Shown: positions 20,701 through 31,600 of the stretch, piece after piece
Layout of the letters: each line of letters starts with the position of its first letter
How positions within the stretch are numbered: the first letter of the stretch is position 1
Assembly: GCA_963930775.1 (NCBI GenBank)
Contig: OZ005693.1
Span: 6,882,001-6,946,000, forward strand
DNA: 64,000 bases
Direction of reading: 5' to 3'
Origin: Cliona cf. orientalis
Lineage: Eukaryota; Porifera; Demospongiae; Clionaida; Clionaidae
Program-made: the position numbers and the translations under genes
Notes under the pieces: model-generated
Database searches by the model: none
What the model was told of the DNA's origin: nothing
The model's input: the letters and a program-made list of their open reading frames with translations, nothing else

Positions 20701-23700
20701 GGGAAGTACGCTCTCTATTATATATATACTCTTGTGTACAAATTATCACATGCCCATGCACAAGGGTGATCATGTTGTCCAGTGTCAGCATTGTTGTGAG
20801 TACAAATATAATCACATCTTGAGATTTAGGCACCTGTAACAAATTGCACGAAGAACTGGCTTCAGTATGCTTCAAATCAAGGGAAGCAGTCCACTAGCAT
20901 CACAAAGAATGTCTTTTTGCTGGCCACCATAGCTACGTCTATCAGTGGACTCTATGCATAATGCATGCAGGCCATGTGCTTTCTGCTCATGCGCCCAACG
21001 GCTAACATATGTACTGGTAAAGATCATCGATATACCAGTTTTACATAATGCTTGTGATATGCTGTACTGTTTGGCTGTAGCTATCCACTGACTGAATGTA
21101 AGGTACATGTATCCTTGTAGACTACACAATGCACGTGGGTAAGGAGTATGTTCTCTTAGAGCTCTAGTTTGAAGCAAACGTGATCGGAAAATTGCTTAAC
21201 TTATCTTAGCTGGCTAGTACCGTCACTATTCTTAGGTGTTGTTGCTCCATTTGATTTATTACATGATCATGAAAGACTGTTTTAACTAAATTCAGCTTAT
21301 ATTAAGTCCTCAATATTATTTGCCCCTCCTCAGTATACACACTTCTACAATGGATACACAACTGTGCTACTGTGGTATTGTATTGTCAATTTGCTCTAGT
21401 TTGTTAAGTTTTGTGTTTGTTCTTACTGCAGATTTCACTCCCTTCTGAAAGGGCAGTTGAACTAACAGAGCGGTTACTGCAAAGTGATCAAGTGAAACTT
21501 GCTGGCTTAGGTGCACGCGATACTCTGAGGCTTGAAGCAGGATTATGTTTGTATGGTAATGATATCGATGAAGAAACAACTCCAATTGAAGCAGGCCTGG
21601 CATGGTGCATTGGTATGTAGCTGCTGTAGTAGGTTGTAGTATACGCACATGTATAAAGTCGATACTGTATATAGCTGACTAACCATAAGTACAAAGGTAA
21701 TGGATGGCATGCACATCATTGGAATTTCCTGCCTAAAAACATGATGAAATTAGGAGGAGCTATATATTGTCATAAAATGTGGGGTGCTAATTCGCAAATC
21801 CACTCATTAAAGAGATGGAGCTGTGGGTCTGATAATATAATGCATCAACCTAGTACGGCTATATCCCCTTCCTCACATTAATCTGTAAGGCACATGTACT
21901 GTATCAATAACCCCTAAGACAATGACGGTGACTGGACTGCACCTAGCTATAGGGATACAGGGGAGCAAGTGCATGTACATGTACCTTTGCAAGGACTGCA
22001 CCCTTTTGCTGATCATCCCTAACACAGAAGAAGTTATTGTCTCCATCTTCATGTCCACCAGGTGAGGATATCACAAGATGAAAGGGACCCCGTGCAGCTG
22101 GCAGCTCTCGCTGAGCTATGTAGAGGAGTAAAGGGCATCTGGCAAATAAAATTATGGCGGAATAAGGTTTGCTATCTTTTTGCCCAGCTTCAGCAACGAG
22201 ATTTGCACACAACTTATTTGATGTTGGCAGCAGATTAAAATTGTTCAGATCTCGCCACTTTTGGCAATGCTAGAGCTTCACAATCACAATAGCTATACTA
22301 CAAACCCACATGTACCAATCTGGTATGAGCATACTTAGGGAAAGATTGGATAACAGCAGTGCATGCAGCAAGTGTTCCAAATCTTATTATCACATAGAGA
22401 ATCATTATCTATTAGCTATTTTATACTGTGCTCCGTATGTCAAGAAGTTGCAAGGTATCATATTATTCTAGTTACATATAAATTGTAGATTCCAGGTGTT
22501 TGAATGTCTGTTAGTGTGCTTTGCAGCGTACATTTGTAGATCAAATTTGAAATTTAATAATGAAAGGGCTTTCAACTCGTGAATTTGCTAAATAATATGC
22601 TTACAAAACTATCTGTAGTACTAGTATCATTGCTTATCTCGCTAATCAGTGTATTTTGGCTATATAGAAAATAAATCTGATGGTATATTCCATCTTGCAG
22701 CTGCACTCAAACAAAATCTTGGCTTTTTAGCTATGGCCTTACCTCTAAGCACATAGTATGGTATGTGTATTAGAATAATTATTAAATTTAGTGCATGTTG
22801 GCTTCTCCGGTGCTCAGTTTGCATAATAGGATTTGCATAAGGGATGATAGGAAGATATTAGAACCAACCATTTCCAATTTAGTATGGGAAGAGCCTCTCT
22901 GGGAGGGAGTCCCTCACTCCAGAAAAGCCAGTGTAGTCATGTGTTATCATGGAACTGATTCACTGACTACCGGTTAATATCATATTATTATGTTGGGTGC
23001 CCAATATTATAGCAATAAACAGTGATCTCATCCATAAGATAAGCCATTTTGAGAAATGAAAGTATGGTACCGTAATGCTTAGACTTAAACAATGATTATA
23101 GCCCACATGGGCGCTTACCTGGAATATAAATTGTATAGAAGCTGCTATATTGACCCCTTGAAATGCAGCAGTACATCGGTGCTTACCTGGAGTGGGGACT
23201 TATCTGGGACACTATGATGTAGAGAGACATACTGTTTGTTGTGTGGTCAAATTACCCTTTTTTATGCCTGCTTCTAAGTAGCCATTATACCTATCATACA
23301 TAGGTATGACATCTCATTTTCTCCTTGCCTCCTGTGGCCATTATAATATGCTGTATCCTTACTTTATGCAGTTTTGCAAACCTTGGTGGTATTTACCTTT
23401 AGTTCTTGAATAGTAAGAGAGAGAGATGTCACTGAAGTGAAGTTGTTGTTATGTGTGTAGGTTCACGTCGGAGGGCTGAAGGTGGATTCTATGGCAGCGA
23501 TGTAATACTAAACCAGCTGAAAAGAAAACCAGAAAAGAGGAGGATAGGGGTCATCTATTCACAAGGTCCACCAGCAAGGCATGGCGCTGCTGTTCTCGAC
23601 AGTAACATGACCAATATTGGAACTGTGACTTCTGGATGCCCAAGTCCAACATTAGGGAAAAACATAGCTATGGCATACGTTGATCGTAGTTATTCCAAGA

Positions 23701-23801
23701 ACGGTACAATGGTAAACATTCAAGTACGAAAGAAGAGCTTTAGTGCCAAAGTAGTGAAGATGCCATTTGTTCCAACTAGCTCTTATGTTATGGCCAAGTG
23801 A
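14760..23801 (+). CDS. AMT: Aminomethyltransferase, glycine cleavage system T protein (5' exon missing)
   Basis: Exons 14760-14933, 14992-15073, 15497-15627, 17819-17885, 19119-19264, 21432-21612, 23461-23801 join in phase into 373 residues ending in TGA. T protein takes the aminomethyl group on lipoyl H protein and, with tetrahydrofolate, makes 5,10-methylene-THF and ammonia in the mitochondrial matrix. The first exon reads [20 protein letters not shown] then [11 protein letters not shown], followed by the DVSHMSQ motif. DDCIVT holds the conserved catalytic aspartate region, [12 protein letters not shown] is the folate-site signature, and [14 protein letters not shown] and [15 protein letters not shown] are C-terminal domain hallmarks. 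The seven exons match the mature human protein in length. The upstream exon with the initiator Met and transit peptide was not found: it must end in phase 0 and no candidate at 12.8-14.75 kb was convincing. Introns 3-7 are 1.2-2.2 kb and carry repeats. Confidence 0.95.
15744..15944. mobile_element. AGCGGGAAA-family MITE, copy 1 (201 bp)
   Basis: Ends TATAGCGGGAAATTTCCGAG and its inverse CTCGAAAGTTTCCCGCTATA. GGAGAAAACTTTCGCGGA-like blocks occur four times in alternating orientation inside. It contains GGTCGCATAATGGGTGTGGC in its middle. Copies 2 (25677-25845) and 3 (34179-34375, opposite orientation) share the layout. The TATA flank makes a TA target duplication possible. Located in AMT intron 3. 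Confidence 0.75.
16196..16441. mobile_element. TIR element rich in AATCCGGATTA (GTTTACAC family), copy 1
   Basis: Ends AAAGCTCCGTTTACAC and GTGTAGACGGGGCTTA are imperfect inverse repeats. The interior repeats AATCCAGATTA/AATCCGGATTA and carries TCCACATCAGGACGTGGATT, a palindrome-like centre. A diverged copy with the same centre (TCCACATCAGGATGTGGGTT) is at 49143-49345 in a GDI intron. Non-coding. Confidence 0.6.
18395..18690 (+). repeat. Dispersed repeat sharing about 130 bp with 37650-37790
   Basis: The stretch GGCCCTTTTCACGGCCTGCT to GCCACCCTTTTGTGGCTGTG recurs in inverse orientation in UFL1 intron 1 at about 37650-37790. The 81-codon frame at 18402 is not preserved in the other copy, so it is not a gene. 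Located in an AMT intron. Confidence 0.5.
20678..20734. repeat. Perfect-looking hairpin of AGAGTATATAATAGAGAG
   Basis: CAAGAGTATATAATAGAGAG and its inverse CTCTCTATTATATATATACTCTTG flank an eight-base loop in an AMT intron. It is probably the remnant of an inverted-repeat element. Confidence 0.55.
20760..21100 (+). repeat. Dispersed repeat (GCTTCAGTATGCTTCAAATC family), copy 2
   Basis: Same block order as the copy at 8410-8740, including GCTTCAGTATGCTTCAAATC at 20861 and CATGTGCTTTCTGCTCATGC near 20971. Located in the AMT intron preceding the exon at 21432. Confidence 0.6.
23095..23217. mobile_element. GTGTCCC-family element, copy 2 (partial)
   Basis: Shares CACATGGGCGCTTACCTGG, GTATAGAAGCTGCTATA, CCCCTTGAAATG and the right end GGGACACTATG with the other copies. 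The left end is degraded. It lies in the last AMT intron. Confidence 0.6.
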
Positions 23802-24150
23802 ACTCTGTAGTCAACTTCAAAACTTTAGAAACGTGTGACAGGAAAAACCCGTTTGGAGTTTGCATACACCAACATTTGTTATGATACTATACATGTATGT
23901 GTGCCAGTTTCACACATTTTGGGCGATATAATATTTAATGGTCATCATACGCATGCATGGGCGTACTTTCCAGCGCTGCGAGGGTGTTGTCCATCTCTAG
24001 GCCTTGCGCGCATGCGCAGCGGGCCGATTCCGCGAGTTAACGTTGAGGGGTGTGGCGCGCGAAGTAGATCCGCCCATAGATGGCAGTCTACAAAATTAGC
24101 ATGGTTTCAACTCTAGTTGACATTGAATCAGATTCTGCGATATTTTGACT
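23802..24150. other. Intergenic gap between AMT and the SH2 gene
   Basis: About 350 bp on the same strand, holding the AMT 3' end and the SH2-gene promoter. A CpG-rich stretch at about 23990-24075 (GCGCGCATGCGCAGCGGG and GTGGCGCGCGAAG) is the likely promoter. I see no canonical AATAAA near the AMT stop. Confidence 0.4.
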
Positions 24151-27100
24151 ATGAATTCGTCGATTGGATCGCTTCAGAACATTAATACAGCGAAGTCTGT
24201 TAATTTCAGGTCCAGAATGGTGCGGGTACAGAGTTGTGCCGCTAGCCTAAGCTGTTTAGGAATTCACACAGTCCATCCGTCGAAGGTATCACTTATTAAT
24301 AACGCACCTTGTCGTAGATCAGTGGTTAATATTGGATTTTCTTTCAGAAATTACTGAAGAATGGATCAACAGGTTCTTTGATTAGTACTTGTGATGACCA
24401 ATCAGTATCTTCTCTTGATGAACCCAGTGAAAATGAGTGAGTAAAATAATGATACTTGCATCACTTAATGGTGATAGTAAGATTATTTTAATATTCGTAT
24501 ACATTAATTTTCATAGAAGTGGATCAGCTGTGACATCTGCTAGACTGACTGGAGAAGATGACAGTGATTACCTAACTTGCTATCAATGGTAACTTATGAT
24601 CTTGTGTATTGTGTGTAGGCTATGCCTGTGCAATCAAGGCATGCTGCTAATCCACATAACTATGTCTAGAGATGGTCTCTCAGTTGTATGTTTATTGTAA
24701 AATGGCTAGATGCTTACTGCAGTATAGCTAGCTAGCACTTAATTTGCTAGGTAGTTAGTACCTCCTTGAGAATATCTTGCATTTCGTATTCAAACTTACA
24801 ATAATTTGCCATAATAGTATCAGTAATAATAAAAATCAGTACACTTGGATGCTACAAAAATTGCATGGGGACGAGGCTAATGGGGGTCTAATTCTTACAC
24901 TTGTAACAGTAGTAAGACTGCTTTGCCGATATAGGTATGCAGGGAAAATGAGTCGTCTTGAAGCTGAGCAGTGTTTGGAGAGTGCAGGGGATGGAACTTA
25001 CCTTGTCAGAAAGAGTGAAAGCAGAACAGATTACACACATGCAATTGCTGTCAAGTAAGCTATATGTCATTTAGTTGAGTGCTGTGTATGTTACTTTCTG
25101 GTGCAGGTTTATGTATGTATGTACTACCATTAGTCATTGGATTGGGTTTGATGATGTCCGTAAACAGAGACTTTATCCATAAACACATCAAAGGATTGCT
25201 TTGTGCATGGTTGCATGTGGCTTCATAGACTTATTGGGCTCTGTTGTGGAAACCTTTCTAGGATGGAATGTGTTGATATCATGGACAAAACCTACATGCC
25301 GATGAGTGTGGCAGATTCCAGTATCTCCAATGCCAATGCATTTCCAATCGTATTTGCAGGTGGAATAACCAATCTTTTCACATACGACTGTATAGAAGTG
25401 GAGGGAAGTACTCGGTGGCTAATTTTCGAAGTGCAACATTTTCATCAGTGGAGGTGAGATTAGACATTGAATTACAAGGATATTATTACGTCAACTCTAA
25501 TACTTTTCGTTTGTTGGTGTAGTGAATATATAGCTATCATTAGTTTTAGATTCCATTGTTCTATGACACAAGTTAGGGAACAGATTCTCTAGTTTCATTC
25601 ATTTTTCTCTCAACAATAGCTTTATATTCGATCATAATATAGATAATACCCACAATATCATGTATTATCAATGAAAAGCGGGAAACGTTCGAGGGAGAAA
25701 ATTTTTGCGTATCATGACAAGTGAGAATTTTACAGAGAAATCAATTACTGTATAGGCGGATGGAGATTTCATGGAGAAAGTGTTTGTGGATGGCTCTTAA
25801 ACTGATAAATCTGTGATAGTTTCTCCCTCAAAAGTTTCCCACTATACGATATTGTGTAACAACCCTAACACGGTTCACCTAGTAAGGATTCCTAAATGTC
25901 ATACCAGAGCTCGCACCCCAAGAGCGACATCATCAACAATTAGGAAGCCCTACTAGGTGAAATGATGGGATCCTCAGTGGTAGAACCAGCAGTGGTTCTT
26001 AGAGGGGGCTGCTTTATAATGAAAATGAACCTTGGAATCTCTTCTGTAAACTGTGTGATAGAATAATGGAAAGTATAATATATATTCTAATTGAACAGAA
26101 GATCAAGAAAATCAAATTGATAGAGAATTGAATGGATGATCCAAACTGAAAATTTAATTACGGAATGAAATATCAAACTAGAATGATATAAACTATGATA
26201 CTTACGAGGGGGAGCTTCCTGCCCTCTCCCCATAGGATGAATGTCTGATCACTCATAATAATTATTATGACTGCTATAATAAAATTACTGATATTATTAT
26301 TCTGATCCCAGGAACTGGTGGCACACTTTCAAGACCATTCCTTGTCTGAGAGTTTTCCCAACATCAAAACAGCGCTTGAATATCCATATAGAGAAGTAAA
26401 TAGATTTGAAGGTATCAGTTATAGTATTTATCTTGTTCTTTATTGCCCACATCAATCAGCCACATACACTGTGATATAACTTTCACAGATGCTGACACTG
26501 ATGCAAGTGATGACTATGCAGATGATGTTTGTGGTGTGAATGAAGATAGCGAAGCTCTATATCAATCAGTGGTTGATCCTAATGTTCCACTTATTGAACA
26601 GGAGTAAGAGAGTAAACTTGTAGCATTCACTAATGTAGAACCTGTCAAGTACTGCAAATGTCAACATTTTCTTAAAAAAAAACATGCATCCTCTCTCTGC
26701 GGCAGTGCCCCAGACTGAGATGTAGGAAGATATGGACTGCTATTAGTACTTCCTACACTTTGTTATAAATACATTCTGATTTGGTCCCATAGGGCTTCAC
26801 ATTTTAGTCAGCAGATAGCTAGGAACCAAATAATATAGCATGTCATGAGCATTAATTTTAGAGTATTTCGATGATCTTTACCAGTACATAATTATACCAA
26901 GGCTAATAGTTATACCCATGAACAGAAAGCCCATGGCCTGTATGCATTATGCATTGAGTTGACACTTTCAATAGGCATGGCTGACAAGAAGCCACTGTTT
27001 GTGACACTCACGAACCTTATCCCTTGATTTAAAGTATACTGTAGCCAATTTTTCGCCAAGTTTGATTGATTCGTTGTGCTTACAAGTTGCTCAGGTGCCT

Positions 27101-28055
27101 TGATCTCACGACGACAACAATATAAGTCACACAACTGATTACTTTATGTTTTGTGTATGCACGTGGGCTAATAATATTATTTAGCAGAAAATTGAGGACA
27201 ACACTTGAAATCATGCCCATTATACACTCACTGTACAACGGTTGTTTCGTCGGTTTCATTTCCATGGTGATTATCTGCAAAAATTGGACCCCTCAAAATT
27301 TCCTGCTATACAGCATGCAGCCATATCCATTACTAGCATTGCATTATATCCATTATAGTTTATACTTATGCTGTAGCAATAAGTAGAGGAGTTTTGTGTG
27401 TGTGGATAGATGGAAATGTTTCAAACATTCCTTGTGTTGCAGGTGGTACCATGGCAAGCTCTCTCGAAGTGATGCTGAGCGACTTTTGTTCAATCAGCCT
27501 GACTTCAGTTTCCTACTGAGGGATAGCGAAAGTGTCCAAGGAAGCTACTCTCTTACAATTCGGTGAGTGTTCATCGTTATGGTATGTCTTGGTGTTCACA
27601 TTTCTTGTCCTATATGTATCGTGTGGGTGCTTGCCAACCAGTTGTGCCATATCATATTAAGTCCATGTATAATTATAGGTGTTGGTATCAACTCTATAGG
27701 ATAGTATAATAATATTATTATTATGAAATTGGAGTTGTTTAGGTGGTTAGGCTTGTAGTCAGTTGAAACCTGATACTTCTTAATCACCTTCTCTGTTTTC
27801 ATACTTTGAAATTCAAGCACTATTGGTGCTACACTCCTACTAATGCCCTTTACAAAATACTGCATCCCTTGCAGAGATGAATCAAACCATGGCTTCATAC
27901 ACCTCAGAATCACCAAACAAAAGAATGGCTATGTTCTTGGACAACACAGCCAACCATTTGCAACTTTATCAGACATGGTTGCTTTCTTTTGCCAACATAA
28001 ATTGAACATTAAAGGAATAACCCATCGCCGGCTTCAATTTCCCCTTCCACGTTGA
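24151..28055 (+). CDS. Adaptor protein with a VAV-like and an SHB-like SH2 domain
   Basis: Exons 24151-24285, 24348-24436, 24517-24588, 24935-25054, 25360-25453, 26312-26411, 26489-26603, 27443-27562, 27875-28055 join in phase into 341 residues. About 99 Ser-rich, disordered N-terminal residues precede SH2-1 (about 99-203, [17 protein letters not shown]-type arginine in GTYLVRKSE), whose end [20 protein letters not shown] resembles VAV. An acidic linker carries tyrosines in DDYADDV and [10 protein letters not shown]2-2 (about 242-341, [12 protein letters not shown]; arginine in FSFLLRDSE) ends [11 protein letters not shown] and KLNIKGITH, as in SHB/SHD/SHE/SHF. No kinase, phosphatase, GEF, SH3 or PTB part is present. 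It probably bridges two phosphotyrosine proteins in the cytoplasm (inference). The ATG at 24151 is the only one in the first exon that gives this frame at the N-terminus. A longer isoform with upstream exons is possible. Confidence 0.88.
25677..25845. mobile_element. AGCGGGAAA-family MITE, copy 2
   Basis: AGCGGGAAACGTTCGAGGGA at the left and CCCTCAAAAGTTTCCCACTATA at the right, with the same internal GGAGAAA blocks as copies 1 and 3 but more diverged and slightly shorter. Located in intron 5 of the SH2 gene. Confidence 0.6.
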
Positions 28056-28690
28056 TCAATGTTAAAACAATCAGTACCAGTGCTCTGTATGTGATAAGTG
28101 TATTTCATGCATCTTGTAGCTGTTAACAATTGGACTCAAATAATAATTATCATCATAATAATCTGTTAAAATAATTATATCCCCCTTTATGTGCTCAAAA
28201 TTATTGAGTATGCTAGTACATACTGCAAATTAAGCTATACATAAAGGTTTACCTCATCCATCATTAATTTTGCATAGTGCACAATAATAATGCAATGATC
28301 AGGAATTTGTATGGCAGGCCATTTGTTTCAAAACTATTTTCTTGGTAAAAAAGTTTACATGGCAATGCCATGACAATGTGTGAATCATATTAATTTCCAT
28401 AAATCCCAGCCAGTCCTATGTAAACTTCTTTAACTATTACAGTGCATCTTTCTGAAGCAAATGACTTACCATGCATATAAAATTATTAAGTTTGTGTTGT
28501 GATTAAATTATGTTTCATCCAAAATAATTATTATATCAAACAGTTGAGTTGTCTGCATGCAGAGCTAGAAATTTATTTTGGAACCCTAATAATTACAGCT
28601 AGCGACACCTTCCACAAGTACCACAATAATTGGCAACAATTCATGATTTATGATCTGGCTATAAAAGTATTATACAGAATTATTTAGCAT
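28056..28690. other. Convergent 3' intergenic gap
   Basis: 635 bp between the stop codons of the SH2 gene (+) and UFL1 (-). It is AT-rich with no recognisable exon or TIR element; both 3' untranslated regions must fit here. Confidence 0.5.
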
Positions 28691-31600
28691 TCAATTATCT
28701 GATATTTGTGGCTTGATTACAAGCCCTTTCAGTTGTCCAATAAGTCCTCTCAGTTGCTCATCAATGTCTTTGGCCGACAACTGATCATCCGATGTACTAT
28801 CAGCATGACATTGTGCAACTTCGCCAGCCGAGCTGCCTATGGCTTCAGCTCCTTGATCTTCATCTGTTGATGGTTTACTCTTAGCTTTCCACTGCAATAT
28901 GACAAGCTTTTGAAATTTAGTGATGATAGAAAAATGTTCACTACTCATTTGTGCTTCAAGAAAATTGATAACTATAGGAACAAGCTTCCCAGGCACGTGA
29001 ATACAGCATCCAGTGTGTTGCTGAAAGAGAAGTACTGATGTCAGATGAAGGGCCATTGCTGGATCATCCTCGTCCTTGAGACTGGCTAATAAAGACTGCT
29101 GATGAGAGTACAACAGCTGCCTATATCAAAAATTTAATAATCATAAATTATAGTGAAGGCTGATACAGTAATGATAATTATTAACACACCTCTCCTTCTT
29201 TCTGTCCACTTTCTTTAGTAAAATCCCACAGTATGTCTGACTACAAAGTTCTTCAAACGCTTCAAAAAATGTTACAATTTCCTGTATATTAGTTGTTCAT
29301 AGCATCCATACAGACAGCAACACTCAATGGCATTTACCTTTCCACTCAATGTTTCATTCAGAGCAGTCAAATACTTCTTCACATGTACTGGCATTTTTGA
29401 AATTAATTGAACCCTAACCTATAGCAATATTGATACATCTCCTGAGTGAGCTTGTACGTGAGTCAATAAGAGAGAGTTATTACAGTATTGGAAAGATCAT
29501 TTTCTGGAATAGGAAGGCCGCTATCTTCTGCTAGATTCAACACGATCATATTTGTCAACTCAGAGCACAGTGTTCGCAACAAATATTTTGACAACTGAGA
29601 TACATCATTAGCATCTAATTTGATAGCATAATATTAATACTTGGACAATTTTGTCATAAAACGAACCCTTGAAATAAGCCAAGGCCTTCCCAAAGAGCTT
29701 GGAATTATTCCACAACCCCTGAATCTTTTCTTGCAGATTGGCATGCTTCTTCTTTTGTTGACCCATGGAAACAACTTGAGCTTGGGCTGCCAGAGCAGCT
29801 TTGGCTGCCTCCTGGAATCTTGCTTGAAGCACTCTGTTGAAGAGTGTGTTCTCCAAGTCACATACAATTAGCATAATAATAATACTAAATAATCTGTGTA
29901 CATACCCCATCAATTCCTCCGCAAGGTAACCAATTAATTCTTCACCACAGTCATGATAGTTCTCTGATAAAACAGTAGATATCTAAAAAAAAATATGCTA
30001 ATTACAAGACAGGAAATATCACTACTACATTATGATGTTTTGCCATTGGTGATAACTGAGTGAATGTGACCCTATAATCATTAATGCTTACTGAGATCAA
30101 GAGTTTAGTTGTATATAGTCAAAGAATTTTTGGATACAACATGCATGAATAATATTGGCTATACCTCTGCTACACTCATGAACTGAAGGTTCCACTGGTC
30201 TTCTCCGCCATCACTGTGCCTATCTCGACCTTTAAACTTTCCTCCTTTCCTTCCCCCGCTTCTCCTTTGAGTTGCCTTTTGGCCACCACTGCTGATGTTT
30301 TCCTTCCCATCGCTCATGCTAGCAACTATCTTGGAATGGATCTGAGCAGCCTGAAGAGCGTATACTACATAATTTGTATATTTAAAAGTTCCTATGTGTA
30401 CCTTGTCTGCCTTCTCCTGAATGAGAGCACCAAAAACATCAAGGCAGGTATTAAGGAATTGCTTCGTAACAATGGTGCTCTTGAATATCCTTAGTGCTGT
30501 TGATTTTTGGTACTTCATACATAATAGCATATTTGCGTCTTCATCAGTACATGGAGTTGGAAGGCTGAACTGGGGAACATTAGAGGGTGGAATGAAAATC
30601 AAACAGTGATACAGTGTACACATGGGGCTAATTAGAATCAACACGGTGAACTTCCAAATAATGCTACTAAAATTAATGGTATTAAACCGAAACTTAATTC
30701 TTGGCCTCTATTGCAATTACTGTTGGTGGTTATTAATTTTTAAAGTTGTCTCACAGTCACTGTGGAGGCCAACGAAGGTGTAGAACCGAACACATATAAA
30801 ACAATAATATCAAGAATCAACTCACAAACTGGTATTTAGACACAGTCAAGCTCTCACGTGTCTATGCTTACCATTATGTCTACCCAGGAGCCAGAACTCT
30901 GAGCCTCTTCAACTGCAGCCTCCACCTGTGTAACCACAGCCTCTCCCACTGCACAAGTCACCAGTAGGGTCACCTTACCATCACTAGCATATCGCTTTTC
31001 AATGTAGTCTTTAGGGTCATCAATACCCATCCGAGTTAGAGCATCATATTCTGTAGTGATTGTGATGCCGTAAAAAGATATTACCACACAGGAAATCTAT
31101 ATCAACATGGACATTAATAGTAGATGATTTGACACACACACAGAAGGGTAAGAGTACACAACTTCATGGTCATGCACAACTGTCAACAGCTATAAGCAAC
31201 ACAGTGTGTGTGTGTGTACATATCATCAAGACTCACAGTGTATGTGTGCACTAGTACATGTATACTAGTAGTATATACTATAGTATGCATGGTTGTATAC
31301 TTTGATCACGGTCCAATTATCTTATTCACTAAATTACAGATACCACATACAAAGAAGTTTTTGCTGGATACACATTTCGCCAAGCCCAGCTACTTTCACA
31401 CTGCATAAAAAATTGGTGGAATAAATATATGCCACTGTGGTAAAGTTGCCAGCCATATCCTGTATGCAATCATTCATAGAGGACAAAAAATAGCTCTCAC
31501 CAGTGAGACCAAGCGGCACTTGAAGTCATACCTCACACAAGCAAAATGGTATTGCAACAGTAGCATATTTTGACTAGAATGAGGTACTAATCGTGCACAT

